NCBI GenBank assembly: GCA_937958145.1
Contig: CALGOE010000242.1
Span: 1 to 5,530 of the forward strand
Direction of reading: 5' to 3'
DNA from: an uncultured Desulfobacca sp.
Lineage (GTDB): Bacteria; Desulfobacterota; Desulfobaccia; Desulfobaccales; Desulfobaccaceae
Length of the DNA: 5,530 bases
A program made the position numbers and the translations under genes. Within the stretch, counting starts at the first letter, position 1; the number at the start of each line of letters is the position of its first letter. The notes under the pieces were generated by a model, which was given only the letters and a program-made list of their open reading frames with translations, was not told where the DNA came from and ran no database searches. Shown one piece after another: positions 1 through 5,530 of the stretch.

Positions 1-508
1 TTCTCAAAATGGCCAAAACAAACAGCCAAAATGCGGCATAGAGAAAAACCATAAAGGGAAGTTCGGCCGTCGGCTGCAAGATAAGCCAGAGGCTGAACGG
101 GTAGGTGAGAAAACCCAGCACTGTTAAAAGACTATACCATGACCCAGTAACTTTTTGCACTACTAAAAAAAGGAAAAAAGCTGCCAGGGAAAAATACAAG
201 ATATTTATGATCAGCAAAACTGTATTTTCTGCTAAGGATAGGAAATGTGCCAATCGAAATGATAAGGCTAGCAAGACCGGATATCCCGGGGGGTAGCGGC
301 TTGCCGGCTTGCCTTTGGCATCCTGAAGCCCGTTGCCGTTGAGAAGATTCTGGGCGACAGGTTTATAAAAGGAATGGTAATCAGGTGATTCTTGGTATAA
401 TAAAAATGGCAGTATCCAATGTAAAAGTAATGCAATACCTAGTAAACTAACTAAGATAGTTACAAATACGATCGTATTGTTTGCTAAAAAACGTTTGCTT
501 AACAACAT
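1..508 (-). CDS. GT-C family membrane glycosyltransferase (PMT/ArnT-like), N-terminal part, cut by window edge
   Basis: Reading the minus strand from an ATG at 508 gives an open frame of 169 residues that leaves the window at base 1. An in-frame TAA at 532-530 limits the start, and the only in-frame ATG after it is at 508. The Shine-Dalgarno is poor (only GGTGAT directly before the ATG). A first membrane helix spans about residues 12-37. It is followed by an outside loop with acidic residues E40 and D43, then Q53-N-L-L-N-G and the motif RYPPGYP at 71-77. Further hydrophobic helices lie at about 95-118, 123-143 and 148-168. This layout (acidic residues after helix 1, then an R-Y-P-P-G-Y-P type motif before the next helix) is known from GT-C enzymes of the PMT/ArnT/GT39 type, which use polyprenyl-phosphate sugars outside the inner membrane. 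The acceptor and sugar are unknown. The gene follows manC by 111 bases and is much more AT-rich. The family call is fairly sure; the exact function is not. Confidence 0.8.
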   Translation of the reverse strand, partial: MLLSKRFLANNTIVFVTILVSLLGIALLLHWILPFLLYQESPDYHSFYKPVAQNLLNGNGLQDAKGKPASRYPPGYPVLLALSFRLAHFLSLAENTVLLIINILYFSLAAFFLFLVVQKVTGSWYSLLTVLGFLTYPFSLWLILQPTAELPFMVFLYAAFWLFVLAILR

Positions 509-551
509 ATCACCAGGAGTAAGATATTGTTAGCGTTCCTGACCTTTAAAT

Positions 552-575
552 CCTCCCCCCCTGAGTGGGGCGAGG
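552..575 (-). other. GC-rich hairpin between manC and the GT-C gene
   Basis: On the minus strand the sequence can fold as CCTC, G, CCCC, loop ACTCA, GGGG, GG, GAGG: two 4-bp stems separated by a 1x2 internal loop. It sits 44 bases after the manC stop and 43 bases before the next start. The downstream flank is ATTTAAAGG, so there is no real T-run and it is not a convincing intrinsic terminator. It could slow transcription, protect the manC mRNA 3' end, or mean nothing. The 3' arm contains a run of seven G on this strand. Confidence 0.35.
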
Positions 576-619
576 CATAGATGGAATTTCTGTATAGGCA
601 AGAGCAAAAGATTTTGGGA

Positions 620-2059
620 TCAATTGGCCGCAGTAACCTCCCGCCAGAAATCATCCTCCAATCGGACGATATCATCTTCCTCCAGATAGGGACCGGTCTG
701 AACCTCAATGATCACGAGCGGGTCGGTGCCGGGGTTTTCCAGACGGTGTGCCGTCTGCGGGGGAACGTAGATGCTTTCATTGGCTGCCAGGCGGTGCTGC
801 TGCTTCCCCACCGTGGCCAAGGCAGTACCCTGAACCACGACCCAATGCTCGGCGCGAATATTGTGCAATTGCAGGCTCAGCCGCTTGCCGGGTGCAACCA
901 CCACCTGTTTGACTTTGTATCCCGGCCCCGAATCTTTCACCGTGTAGCTGCCCCAGGGGCGTTCCACGGTCAAATGCTGCTTGGTTTCCACACAATCCTT
1001 CTCCTCCAACATCCGGACCAGGTCTTTGACCTGTTGGGCCTGCTGGCGGTGGCAAACGAGTGTGGCATCCGGCGTATCCACGACAATGATATTGTCCAGC
1101 CCGAGGGTGGCCACCAGGCGGTCCTGGGTAAAGAAGAGGCAATCCCGGCTGCCCTGATCAATGGTCCGGCCGAGCTGAACGTTTCCACGGCCATCTTGGG
1201 GGAAAAGGTCATGGAGCGCCCCCCAGGACCCCACGTCGCTCCAGCCCACGTTCAAGGGCACTACTGCGACGTTGGGCGCTTTTTCCATAATGCCGTGATC
1301 CAGGGAGATGTCGGGAAGGTCCTGGTAAATTTCCCCTAAGCGCGCCGGCGTATCATCATCCTTCAGCTGAGCGAATTTTTGGTATATCTCCGGCAGGAAG
1401 TTCTGCAAGGCCTGAAGGATATCCGGCAGACGGAAAAGGAAGATGCCACTGTTCCAATAATAGGAGCCGGCCTGCAGGAAAGCCTGGGCCCGATTCAGAT
1501 CCGGTTTTTCGATGAACGCGGCACTTTGGAACGAAGTACCGTTGGCATCCAGAGGCTCCCCCGCCTTGATGTAGCCATAGCCTGTTTCCGGGCGGGTGGG
1601 TTGAATGCCAAAGGTCACCAGGTAGCCGCGATGGGCCAGACGGAGGCCTTGTAGGAGACCCATAAGGAATGCGGGTTCATCCTGGATGTAATGATCCGCC
1701 GGGAAGACGGCCAGGCAGGCATCAGGGCTGCAGGAATAAAAACGGCAGGCGGCCAAGGCCACCGCCGCGGCCGTGTTTTTCCGCTGCGGCTCCAGCCAGA
1801 GGGGAATGTCGGTTAAGTTGTAGTGATGTAAGTCCAGACGGATGACATCCGCCTGCTCGGCATTGGTGACCACAGCCAGGCGCTCGGCTGGAATGAGGGG
1901 TAAAATTCGGCGGATCGTGGCATGCAGCATGGATTCGGTGCCCAATAGCCGCAAGACCTGTTTCGGGTAGGCTGCCCGGCTCAAGGGCCAAAAGCGGGCG
2001 CCAACGCCGCCGGCCAGAATAACGCCAAAAAGAGAGGTGGTTTCGCCTGAGGCATTCAT
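620..2059 (-). CDS. manC: Mannose-1-phosphate guanylyltransferase / mannose-6-phosphate isomerase (type II, bifunctional type)
   Basis: This 479-residue protein has the usual length for ManC/AlgA/XanB enzymes. The N-terminal nucleotidyltransferase domain starts with FGVILAGG and the GTP-binding signature GGVGAR (17-22) followed by FWPLSR. It continues with FPADH (119-123), TGYGYI (159-164), FIEKP (182-186) and YYWNSGIF (200-207). The C-terminal cupin (type II phosphomannose isomerase) begins at RPWG (367-370) and has KVKQVVVAPGKRLSLQLH, EHWVVV (404-409), HRLENPG (438-444), IEVQ (451-454) and EEDDIVR (460-466). The family makes GDP-mannose from mannose-1-phosphate and GTP, and can also convert fructose-6-phosphate to mannose-6-phosphate. 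Residue 401 is Ile where the family normally has the second His of an HxH metal motif, so the isomerase activity is open to question. The ATG at 2059 has AAAGGGG seven bases upstream. It sits in the polysaccharide operon, 215 bases after a glycosyltransferase gene. No manB (phosphomannomutase) is in view. Confidence 0.95.
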   Translation of the reverse strand: MNASGETTSLFGVILAGGVGARFWPLSRAAYPKQVLRLLGTESMLHATIRRILPLIPAERLAVVTNAEQADVIRLDLHHYNLTDIPLWLEPQRKNTAAAVALAACRFYSCSPDACLAVFPADHYIQDEPAFLMGLLQGLRLAHRGYLVTFGIQPTRPETGYGYIKAGEPLDANGTSFQSAAFIEKPDLNRAQAFLQAGSYYWNSGIFLFRLPDILQALQNFLPEIYQKFAQLKDDDTPARLGEIYQDLPDISLDHGIMEKAPNVAVVPLNVGWSDVGSWGALHDLFPQDGRGNVQLGRTIDQGSRDCLFFTQDRLVATLGLDNIIVVDTPDATLVCHRQQAQQVKDLVRMLEEKDCVETKQHLTVERPWGSYTVKDSGPGYKVKQVVVAPGKRLSLQLHNIRAEHWVVVQGTALATVGKQQHRLAANESIYVPPQTAHRLENPGTDPLVIIEVQTGPYLEEDDIVRLEDDFWREVTAAN

Positions 2060-2100
2060 ATCTTTTCCCCTTTGAGGAAAGGGATGCCGGGGAGGCTCAT
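2056..2100 (-). other. Possible 14-codon leader ORF overlapping the manC start
   Basis: An ATG at 2100 opens a frame reading MSLPGIPFLKGEKI that ends at a TGA (2058-2056). The stop overlaps the manC start codon in an ATGA arrangement. The frame runs straight through the hairpin that holds the manC Shine-Dalgarno, so ribosomes translating it would open that hairpin. No good Shine-Dalgarno precedes the leader ATG (only ACGGTAAT), and a frame this short arises easily by chance. It is listed as a candidate only. Confidence 0.2.
2060..2084 (-). promoter_or_regulatory. manC Shine-Dalgarno inside a short hairpin
   Basis: On the minus strand CCCTTT (2083-2078), loop CCTC (2077-2074) and AAAGGG (2073-2068) form a perfect 6-bp stem, extendable by one T-G wobble pair (2084 with 2067). 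The 3' arm is the manC ribosome binding site AAAGGGG, seven bases before the ATG at 2059. The ribosome site is well supported; the idea that the hairpin hides it and lowers or tunes manC translation is inference. Confidence 0.5.
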
Positions 2101-2274
2101 ATTACCGTGGTTCTATTTTTCTGAGCGCTTTGCCCTGTTCCCCACCGAGACGGGTTTTGAAGCCTGCCAAGTGTCAGGGCTGAAGTATGGTCCAGGAATC
2201 AGACAAGAGGAGAAACCCGAAGAATTCGCCGCTACCAACCGCCTACTGCTTCTCCCTTTATCATTCTGTTTTGC
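2060..2274. other. 215-base gap between the GT4 gene and manC
   Basis: This is the largest non-coding stretch in the window. It holds the manC ribosome site with its hairpin and a possible leader ORF at its left end. An imperfect hairpin (AGCCTG / CAGGGCT with one bulged G, 2161-2181) has no T-run after it. I found no convincing -35/-10 pair and no intrinsic terminator on the minus strand, so it is unclear whether manC has its own promoter or is read through from the genes to the right. Confidence 0.6.
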
Positions 2275-3441
2275 CTAAACAGGGCTCGAAGATAAACTCA
2301 GGCCCCATTGTTCCTGAAAAATACGATTCAGCTGTTCTCCATACGCTTCATAAGTAAACTGAGGAGCCGCTGCCCTCCCGGCCAGACTCTGTTGCTGCCA
2401 CTTTTCCGGGTGAGCGATATATTCGTGCATGGCGGCCACATAGCCTGCCAGATCAAGGGGAGGCAGCGCTACGCCGCAGCCCATTTCAGCCATAATTTGG
2501 GGAATACTGGACACCGCCCCAGCCAATGGCACAGCGCCGTAGGCCATGGCCTCGCTGAGTACTTTGGGCCAGCCTTCAGTGGCGGAAGGAAACAGGAAAA
2601 AATGGGCGCGAGCATAAAAAGCGGCCAAAGCGGGCCGTGGCTGCCAGCCGTAAAAGGTTACCAGGGAAACTAAATCGTGGTCTCGCACCCAAGCCCCGAA
2701 AGTGGGTTTTTCCGGGCCGTCGCCGACAATATGGAGGTGAAAAGCAATCCCTTGTTTCTTGAGGGCCAGGGCGATTTCTAAAATCCGGCCCACTCCCTTG
2801 GCCTCCTCCACCCGGCCGACGAACAGCATCTGGAGGGGCGAAGAGAGTTGTTTGGCCGCCACCATGGCCTTGGCCTGCTCAATTTCCGCCAAGGTCAGGC
2901 AGGGATTGAGGAAAGAGTGCACCCAGGGAGGCTGGCGGGGCCACCGGCCGTTAATGGTGACCATGCCCCGGTGTAACCCGCGATTGAGCCACCAGCGCTG
3001 CAGGGTGTAGGACCATGGAGTCTTACCGTTGGGCTGCCAGTTGCCGGCGTACTTTACCCATAAATATGGCGGCCTTGGGAAGCCAGCCATGACGAGCAGG
3101 GCAATGAGACTGATATTGGCCGGACAACGGATCTGTACGACATCTGCCCGCGCTGATTCAGCTTTGATAATTTTTACATAGGAATCAATTACGGAGGCTA
3201 TTCTTAGCTTCTGGCTCAGGTTTCTGCCACCAGCAGGCCGGACCGGCCGGAATTCCACGTTTTCGGCGGTGTAGGGAAGAGAACTGGCGGGCGCCTCTTC
3301 CTGATGCAAGGGGGCAATATGGACGATCTCCGCAAAGATCTTCGCCAGGTAGTCAATCTCCCGGACGGTTGCCCCCCAACCGACCAAGGTGCCGTCCGGT
3401 CGAAGATAATGAGGGGTATGGGAGATAATGAGGAGTTTCAT
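2275..3441 (-). CDS. GT4-type (group 1) glycosyltransferase
   Basis: This 388-residue protein has the usual size for a two-domain GT-B retaining glycosyltransferase. The N-terminal domain begins with MKLLIISHTP and a glycine-containing loop (GTLVGWG, 17-23). The C-terminal donor-binding domain starts near residue 205 with LFVGRVEEAKGV (206-217). It contains HIVGDGPE (237-244) and the family EX7E signature in FPSATEGWPKVLSEAMAYG (E289 and E297), which contacts the nucleotide sugar. It should act in the cytoplasm at the membrane, transferring a sugar from a nucleotide donor to a growing lipid-linked glycan. Neither sugar nor acceptor can be read from the sequence, though the nearby manC makes a GDP-mannose-derived donor reasonable. 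The start lies 16 bases after the stop of the preceding gene; that stop is part of a GAGGT (3459-3455) that may serve as its Shine-Dalgarno, at a long spacing of 13 bases. The tight spacing indicates one operon with its right-hand neighbour. Confidence 0.92.
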   Translation of the reverse strand: MKLLIISHTPHYLRPDGTLVGWGATVREIDYLAKIFAEIVHIAPLHQEEAPASSLPYTAENVEFRPVRPAGGRNLSQKLRIASVIDSYVKIIKAESARADVVQIRCPANISLIALLVMAGFPRPPYLWVKYAGNWQPNGKTPWSYTLQRWWLNRGLHRGMVTINGRWPRQPPWVHSFLNPCLTLAEIEQAKAMVAAKQLSSPLQMLFVGRVEEAKGVGRILEIALALKKQGIAFHLHIVGDGPEKPTFGAWVRDHDLVSLVTFYGWQPRPALAAFYARAHFFLFPSATEGWPKVLSEAMAYGAVPLAGAVSSIPQIMAEMGCGVALPPLDLAGYVAAMHEYIAHPEKWQQQSLAGRAAAPQFTYEAYGEQLNRIFQEQWGLSLSSSPV

Positions 3442-3457
3442 GAGGCGATGGCATACC

Positions 3458-4624
3458 TCAGTTTCTGCTTTGGCGCTGTTCGATAACTGTTTTTAAAACC
3501 TGGTCATATTTTTGTACGGCGCTGGCCCAGGTCTGCTCCCGGAGGGCTCGCTCTTTGGCCTGATGGCCGAACTGTTGGCGACAGGCATCGTCTTGCAATA
3601 GGAAAGTTATCGCCTTCGCAGTGGCGGCAGGATCATTTTCCGGCACCGTCAGGCCGGTGTGCCCCGGCAGGATGGCCTCTTCGAGGCCGCTGCCCTGAGT
3701 CACTACCGCCGGTTTGCCGCACAGCGCCGCCTCCACCGCTGCAATGCCAAAGCCCTCAAAATCGCCGCTCTGGGCATGACGGCTGGTCATAACATAAATA
3801 TCGCAGGCGTTATAGGCCTGAACCAAGGTCCTCTGGTCCACTGGACCGAGAAAATGGACCCGGCCGGCAACACCCAAGTCTTCGGCTAATTGGCTTAACT
3901 GAGCACGGAGCGTTGGCAGGCCAACAATGAGATAATGCACCTCGGGGACAGCCTGCTGGATCAGTGGCAGGGCCCGGATGACCACTTCCTGCCCTTTCCT
4001 CTCCGTGACGTTGCCCACTGTCAAGAGGACCTTTTTATCGAGCAACCCTAGCTGCCGCCGAAAAGAGGTAATGTGCTCCGTTGGCATGACCCGGAAGAGT
4101 TCATTATCAGCGCCGTTATGGATAACCACTTCTTGCTTCGGTCTGACCCCCAACTGATGCATCCTGCTCTGGGTGTAGGCACTGACATTGATGACACAAT
4201 CGGCCTGACTATACGCCAAGCGGTTCAAATGCTGATCCAGCCTTTGTTTGGTCCCGAATTCATAGCCATGCCCCACAGCGAGCCAGGGGAGAGGAAAAAG
4301 GCGGGTAAAGCCTGCTGCCAGCCAGACGGCCCGCGTCCCGCTGGCTAAAATGACTGCCGGGCGCTGTCGTTGCACCCAGCGATGCAGTACCACCAACCGA
4401 TATAAAGCCTCCACGGGAGGCCCATGAATCTTTTTGAAGCGGACGATGGTAAAATCCTGTCTGCGGTTGAACGCTGCAATTTCCTCCGGGGCAGCATAAT
4501 CTTGGGAGGTTAACACGACCACTTGCCAGCCCTTTTGACAAAGATGGCGCGCTACCTGATAAGCATGATGCCCAATGCCACCCGGCCCTGGCGGAAATTC
4601 GGAGCTTACCAGCATCAGCCGCAC
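3458..4624 (-). CDS. GT4-type glycosyltransferase (PimB/MshA-like fold), GTG start
   Basis: With a GTG start at 4624 the protein has 388 residues and begins MRLMLVSSEFPPGPGG, which supplies the complete first beta strand typical of GT4 enzymes. The glycine-rich loop GPGGIG (13-18) follows. HGYEFG lies at 119-124, IHNGAD at 168-173, the donor-site stretch GNVTERKG at 204-211 (with R209 and K210), and the EX7E motif in DFEGFGIAAVEAALCG at E290 and E298, followed by a glycine-rich loop with EEAI. It should transfer a sugar from a nucleotide donor to a lipid-linked glycan on the cytoplasmic side. The frame stays open up to an ATG at 4720, but that would put about 100 bases inside the preceding gene and add residues unlike the family. 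An ATG at 4615 would form a TGATG overlap but lose the start of the first strand and sit 19 bases from GGAGG. The sugar specificity is unknown. Confidence 0.92.
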   Translation of the reverse strand: MRLMLVSSEFPPGPGGIGHHAYQVARHLCQKGWQVVVLTSQDYAAPEEIAAFNRRQDFTIVRFKKIHGPPVEALYRLVVLHRWVQRQRPAVILASGTRAVWLAAGFTRLFPLPWLAVGHGYEFGTKQRLDQHLNRLAYSQADCVINVSAYTQSRMHQLGVRPKQEVVIHNGADNELFRVMPTEHITSFRRQLGLLDKKVLLTVGNVTERKGQEVVIRALPLIQQAVPEVHYLIVGLPTLRAQLSQLAEDLGVAGRVHFLGPVDQRTLVQAYNACDIYVMTSRHAQSGDFEGFGIAAVEAALCGKPAVVTQGSGLEEAILPGHTGLTVPENDPAATAKAITFLLQDDACRQQFGHQAKERALREQTWASAVQKYDQVLKTVIEQRQSRN

Positions 4625-5530
4625 GGCTCGTCTTCCTCCACCCAGGCTAGGCAAAAGGCAAAGAAATAAGCGATGGCCACCAAGCGCATGGCCTGATGGG
4701 TCATGGCCAAGAGGGCACATCCCATAAGGGCTAATTTGATGCCTCGCACCATGGCGTTGGGTGCTGACAAAACGGCCCCGGCAAACATCACCCCAAGCAG
4801 GAGCAAAGCCAAAAGACCGAATATGCCATGCTCGGCCAACATCCTGGAATATTCCGTGTGGACAGCTAAAGATTCGGTCTGTCCCAAGACTAAGGGAGAA
4901 TCTGCGTCTTGAAACCGCAATGTGGCCGACTTCCCTGCCCCAACGCCAAGGATAAAATTATTCTGCCACAAAGCCAGATCTTTCTGGATGACCTCCCAGC
5001 GGCCCGTGGTGCTGGTGTCGCTGAACCGCTCGCTCATTTTGCCGCCGGTAAAGGCATCAAGGCGGGGAAAGAGGATGAGGGCCAAAATTGCGGCCAGAAG
5101 CGGCAGATAGAGTAATTTCGATAGATTTCGCTTTTGCTTTTTTAAGAGAAACGGCGCCGATAACAGCACCGCTCCTAAAAAATTGGCAATCCCGCCCCGG
5201 GAAAAGGTCAAAAAGGCCTGCATGAGAAACCAGCTCATGAGTCCGGCAAACAACCAGCTCAACCGGTCAAAGCGTTCTTGCAGCATCAATAATAAAAAAC
5301 AGAGTATGGCCCCGAGGCCCAGGATGCCGGAGACTTGATTGGGCCCATAGCCGCCGCTGGTGACAAAATTTGATTGTCTGCCAAACTCCAAATCAACGGC
5401 TGTGTAGGTTCTGAAGAAAGCCAGAAAGGCAATCCCTGCGATGGGAAAAATGCTATAGAGGAATACGCCCCGACAGTCGTTTATGGTCAGTTTTCTCCCG
5501 GCAAAAAAGAACCCAGCCACGGCCAGAGCT
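4615..5530 (-). CDS. O-antigen polymerase/ligase-like membrane protein (Wzy_C domain), N-terminus cut by window edge
   Basis: At least 304 residues are visible, and the frame is open to the right edge. A GTG at 5520 could be read as a start, but hydrophobic codons continue in frame before it, so it is most likely internal; the family usually exceeds 400 residues. Counting from that GTG codon, hydrophobic segments lie at about 19-36, 63-80, 88-105, 110-125, 134-150, 232-250 and 262-292. SGGYGPNQVSG (55-65) and LTFSRGG (104-110) are typical of Wzy/WaaL-like proteins. The large outside loop has TGRW (172-175), LGVGAG (191-196) and HTEYSRMLAEHGIFG (221-235), matching the R, GxG and H...E-x-G-x-x-G pattern of the Wzy_C domain (PF04932), whose Arg and His are important in O-antigen ligases. 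The protein would join or polymerise undecaprenyl-linked glycans on the periplasmic face. Polymerase and ligase cannot be told apart here. Its stop overlaps the start region of the next gene by ten bases. Confidence 0.88.
   Translation of the reverse strand, partial: ALAVAGFFFAGRKLTINDCRGVFLYSIFPIAGIAFLAFFRTYTAVDLEFGRQSNFVTSGGYGPNQVSGILGLGAILCFLLLMLQERFDRLSWLFAGLMSWFLMQAFLTFSRGGIANFLGAVLLSAPFLLKKQKRNLSKLLYLPLLAAILALILFPRLDAFTGGKMSERFSDTSTTGRWEVIQKDLALWQNNFILGVGAGKSATLRFQDADSPLVLGQTESLAVHTEYSRMLAEHGIFGLLALLLLGVMFAGAVLSAPNAMVRGIKLALMGCALLAMTHQAMRLVAIAYFFAFCLAWVEEDEPCG
4635..4639 (-). promoter_or_regulatory. Shine-Dalgarno GGAGG deciding the GTG start at 4624
   Basis: GGAGG reads on the minus strand at 4639-4635, ten bases before the GTG at 4624, and lies inside the last codons of the Wzy_C gene. 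This spacing suits the GTG start better than the ATG at 4615 (19 bases). The overlap of the two genes implies translational coupling. Confidence 0.6.

Noticed and set aside
105..296. 63-codon plus-strand frame opposite the GT-C gene
   Set aside because: The minus-strand reading gives a coherent polytopic GT-C protein with a recognisable RYPPGYP motif; the plus-strand frame is rich in basic residues without any domain.
499..708. 69-codon minus-strand frame covering the end of manC, the gap and the GT-C start
   Set aside because: It is out of frame with both real genes, and its translation shows no domain-like character and crosses the GC-rich hairpin.
581..1339. Long open frame of 252 codons on the plus strand opposite manC
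   Set aside because: It lies wholly antisense to a clear ManC coding sequence, has no recognisable motif, and the same GC-rich codon pattern produces several other open frames opposite the real genes.
2161..2181. Imperfect hairpin AGCCTG / CAGGGCT as a regulatory site
   Set aside because: It has six pairs, a bulge and an eight-base loop with no T-run or known motif. Structures this weak are expected by chance.
2060..2274. Promoter or terminator in the gap before manC
   Set aside because: The best hexamer pairs (for example TTGTCT and CATACT) have a spacing of only 12 bases, and TAATAT near 2103 lacks a -35 box. No stem followed by a T-run was found.
4625..4720. 32-codon N-terminal extension of the second GT4 gene from the ATG at 4720
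   Set aside because: It lies inside the Wzy_C coding region, its residues do not resemble a GT4 N-terminus, and a GTG with a Shine-Dalgarno gives the expected protein start.
1..5530. CRISPR arrays, insertion sequences, tRNA or other RNA genes, toxin-antitoxin or defence genes
   Set aside because: No regularly spaced repeats, terminal inverted repeats, transposase-like frames, cloverleaf sequences or defence-type motifs were seen on either strand. By-eye reading could miss weak or diverged cases.

Overview
This window is a stretch of a bacterial surface-polysaccharide (O-antigen, capsule or exopolysaccharide) gene cluster. Every gene I can support lies on the minus strand, so transcription runs from the right end of the window towards the left. 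From right to left it holds: the C-terminal two thirds or so of a Wzy/WaaL-type membrane protein (4615 to the right edge); a GT4-type glycosyltransferase that overlaps it (3458-4624); a second GT4-type glycosyltransferase 17 bases further on (2275-3441); a 215-base gap; a bifunctional-type mannose-1-phosphate guanylyltransferase / mannose-6-phosphate isomerase, ManC (620-2059); a 111-base gap with a GC-rich hairpin; and the N-terminal 169 residues of a polytopic GT-C glycosyltransferase that runs off the left edge (1-508).

Together the genes make sense as one pathway. ManC supplies GDP-mannose (or the precursor of GDP-fucose or GDP-rhamnose). The two soluble GT4 enzymes would add sugars to a lipid-linked repeat unit at the cytoplasmic face. 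The Wzy_C protein would polymerise or ligate the finished glycan on the outer side of the inner membrane. The GT-C protein would use a polyprenyl-phosphate sugar for a late modification on that same side. No flippase, initiating transferase or chain-length regulator is in view, so the exact product cannot be named.

The organism is a bacterium, and the O-antigen-style gene set suggests a Gram-negative; finer placement is not justified from this sequence. ManC and the GT4 genes are moderately GC-rich (36 of 60 and 43 of 60 bases in two manC samples). The left 540 bases are much more AT-rich, except for a GC-rich block around 300-360. That mosaic is common where polysaccharide genes are exchanged.

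I see no RNA gene, mobile element, CRISPR array or new defence-like system. The points most worth a second look are a non-canonical metal-site residue in the ManC cupin domain, a hairpin that buries the manC Shine-Dalgarno inside a tiny leader ORF whose stop overlaps the manC start, and the composition break left of manC.
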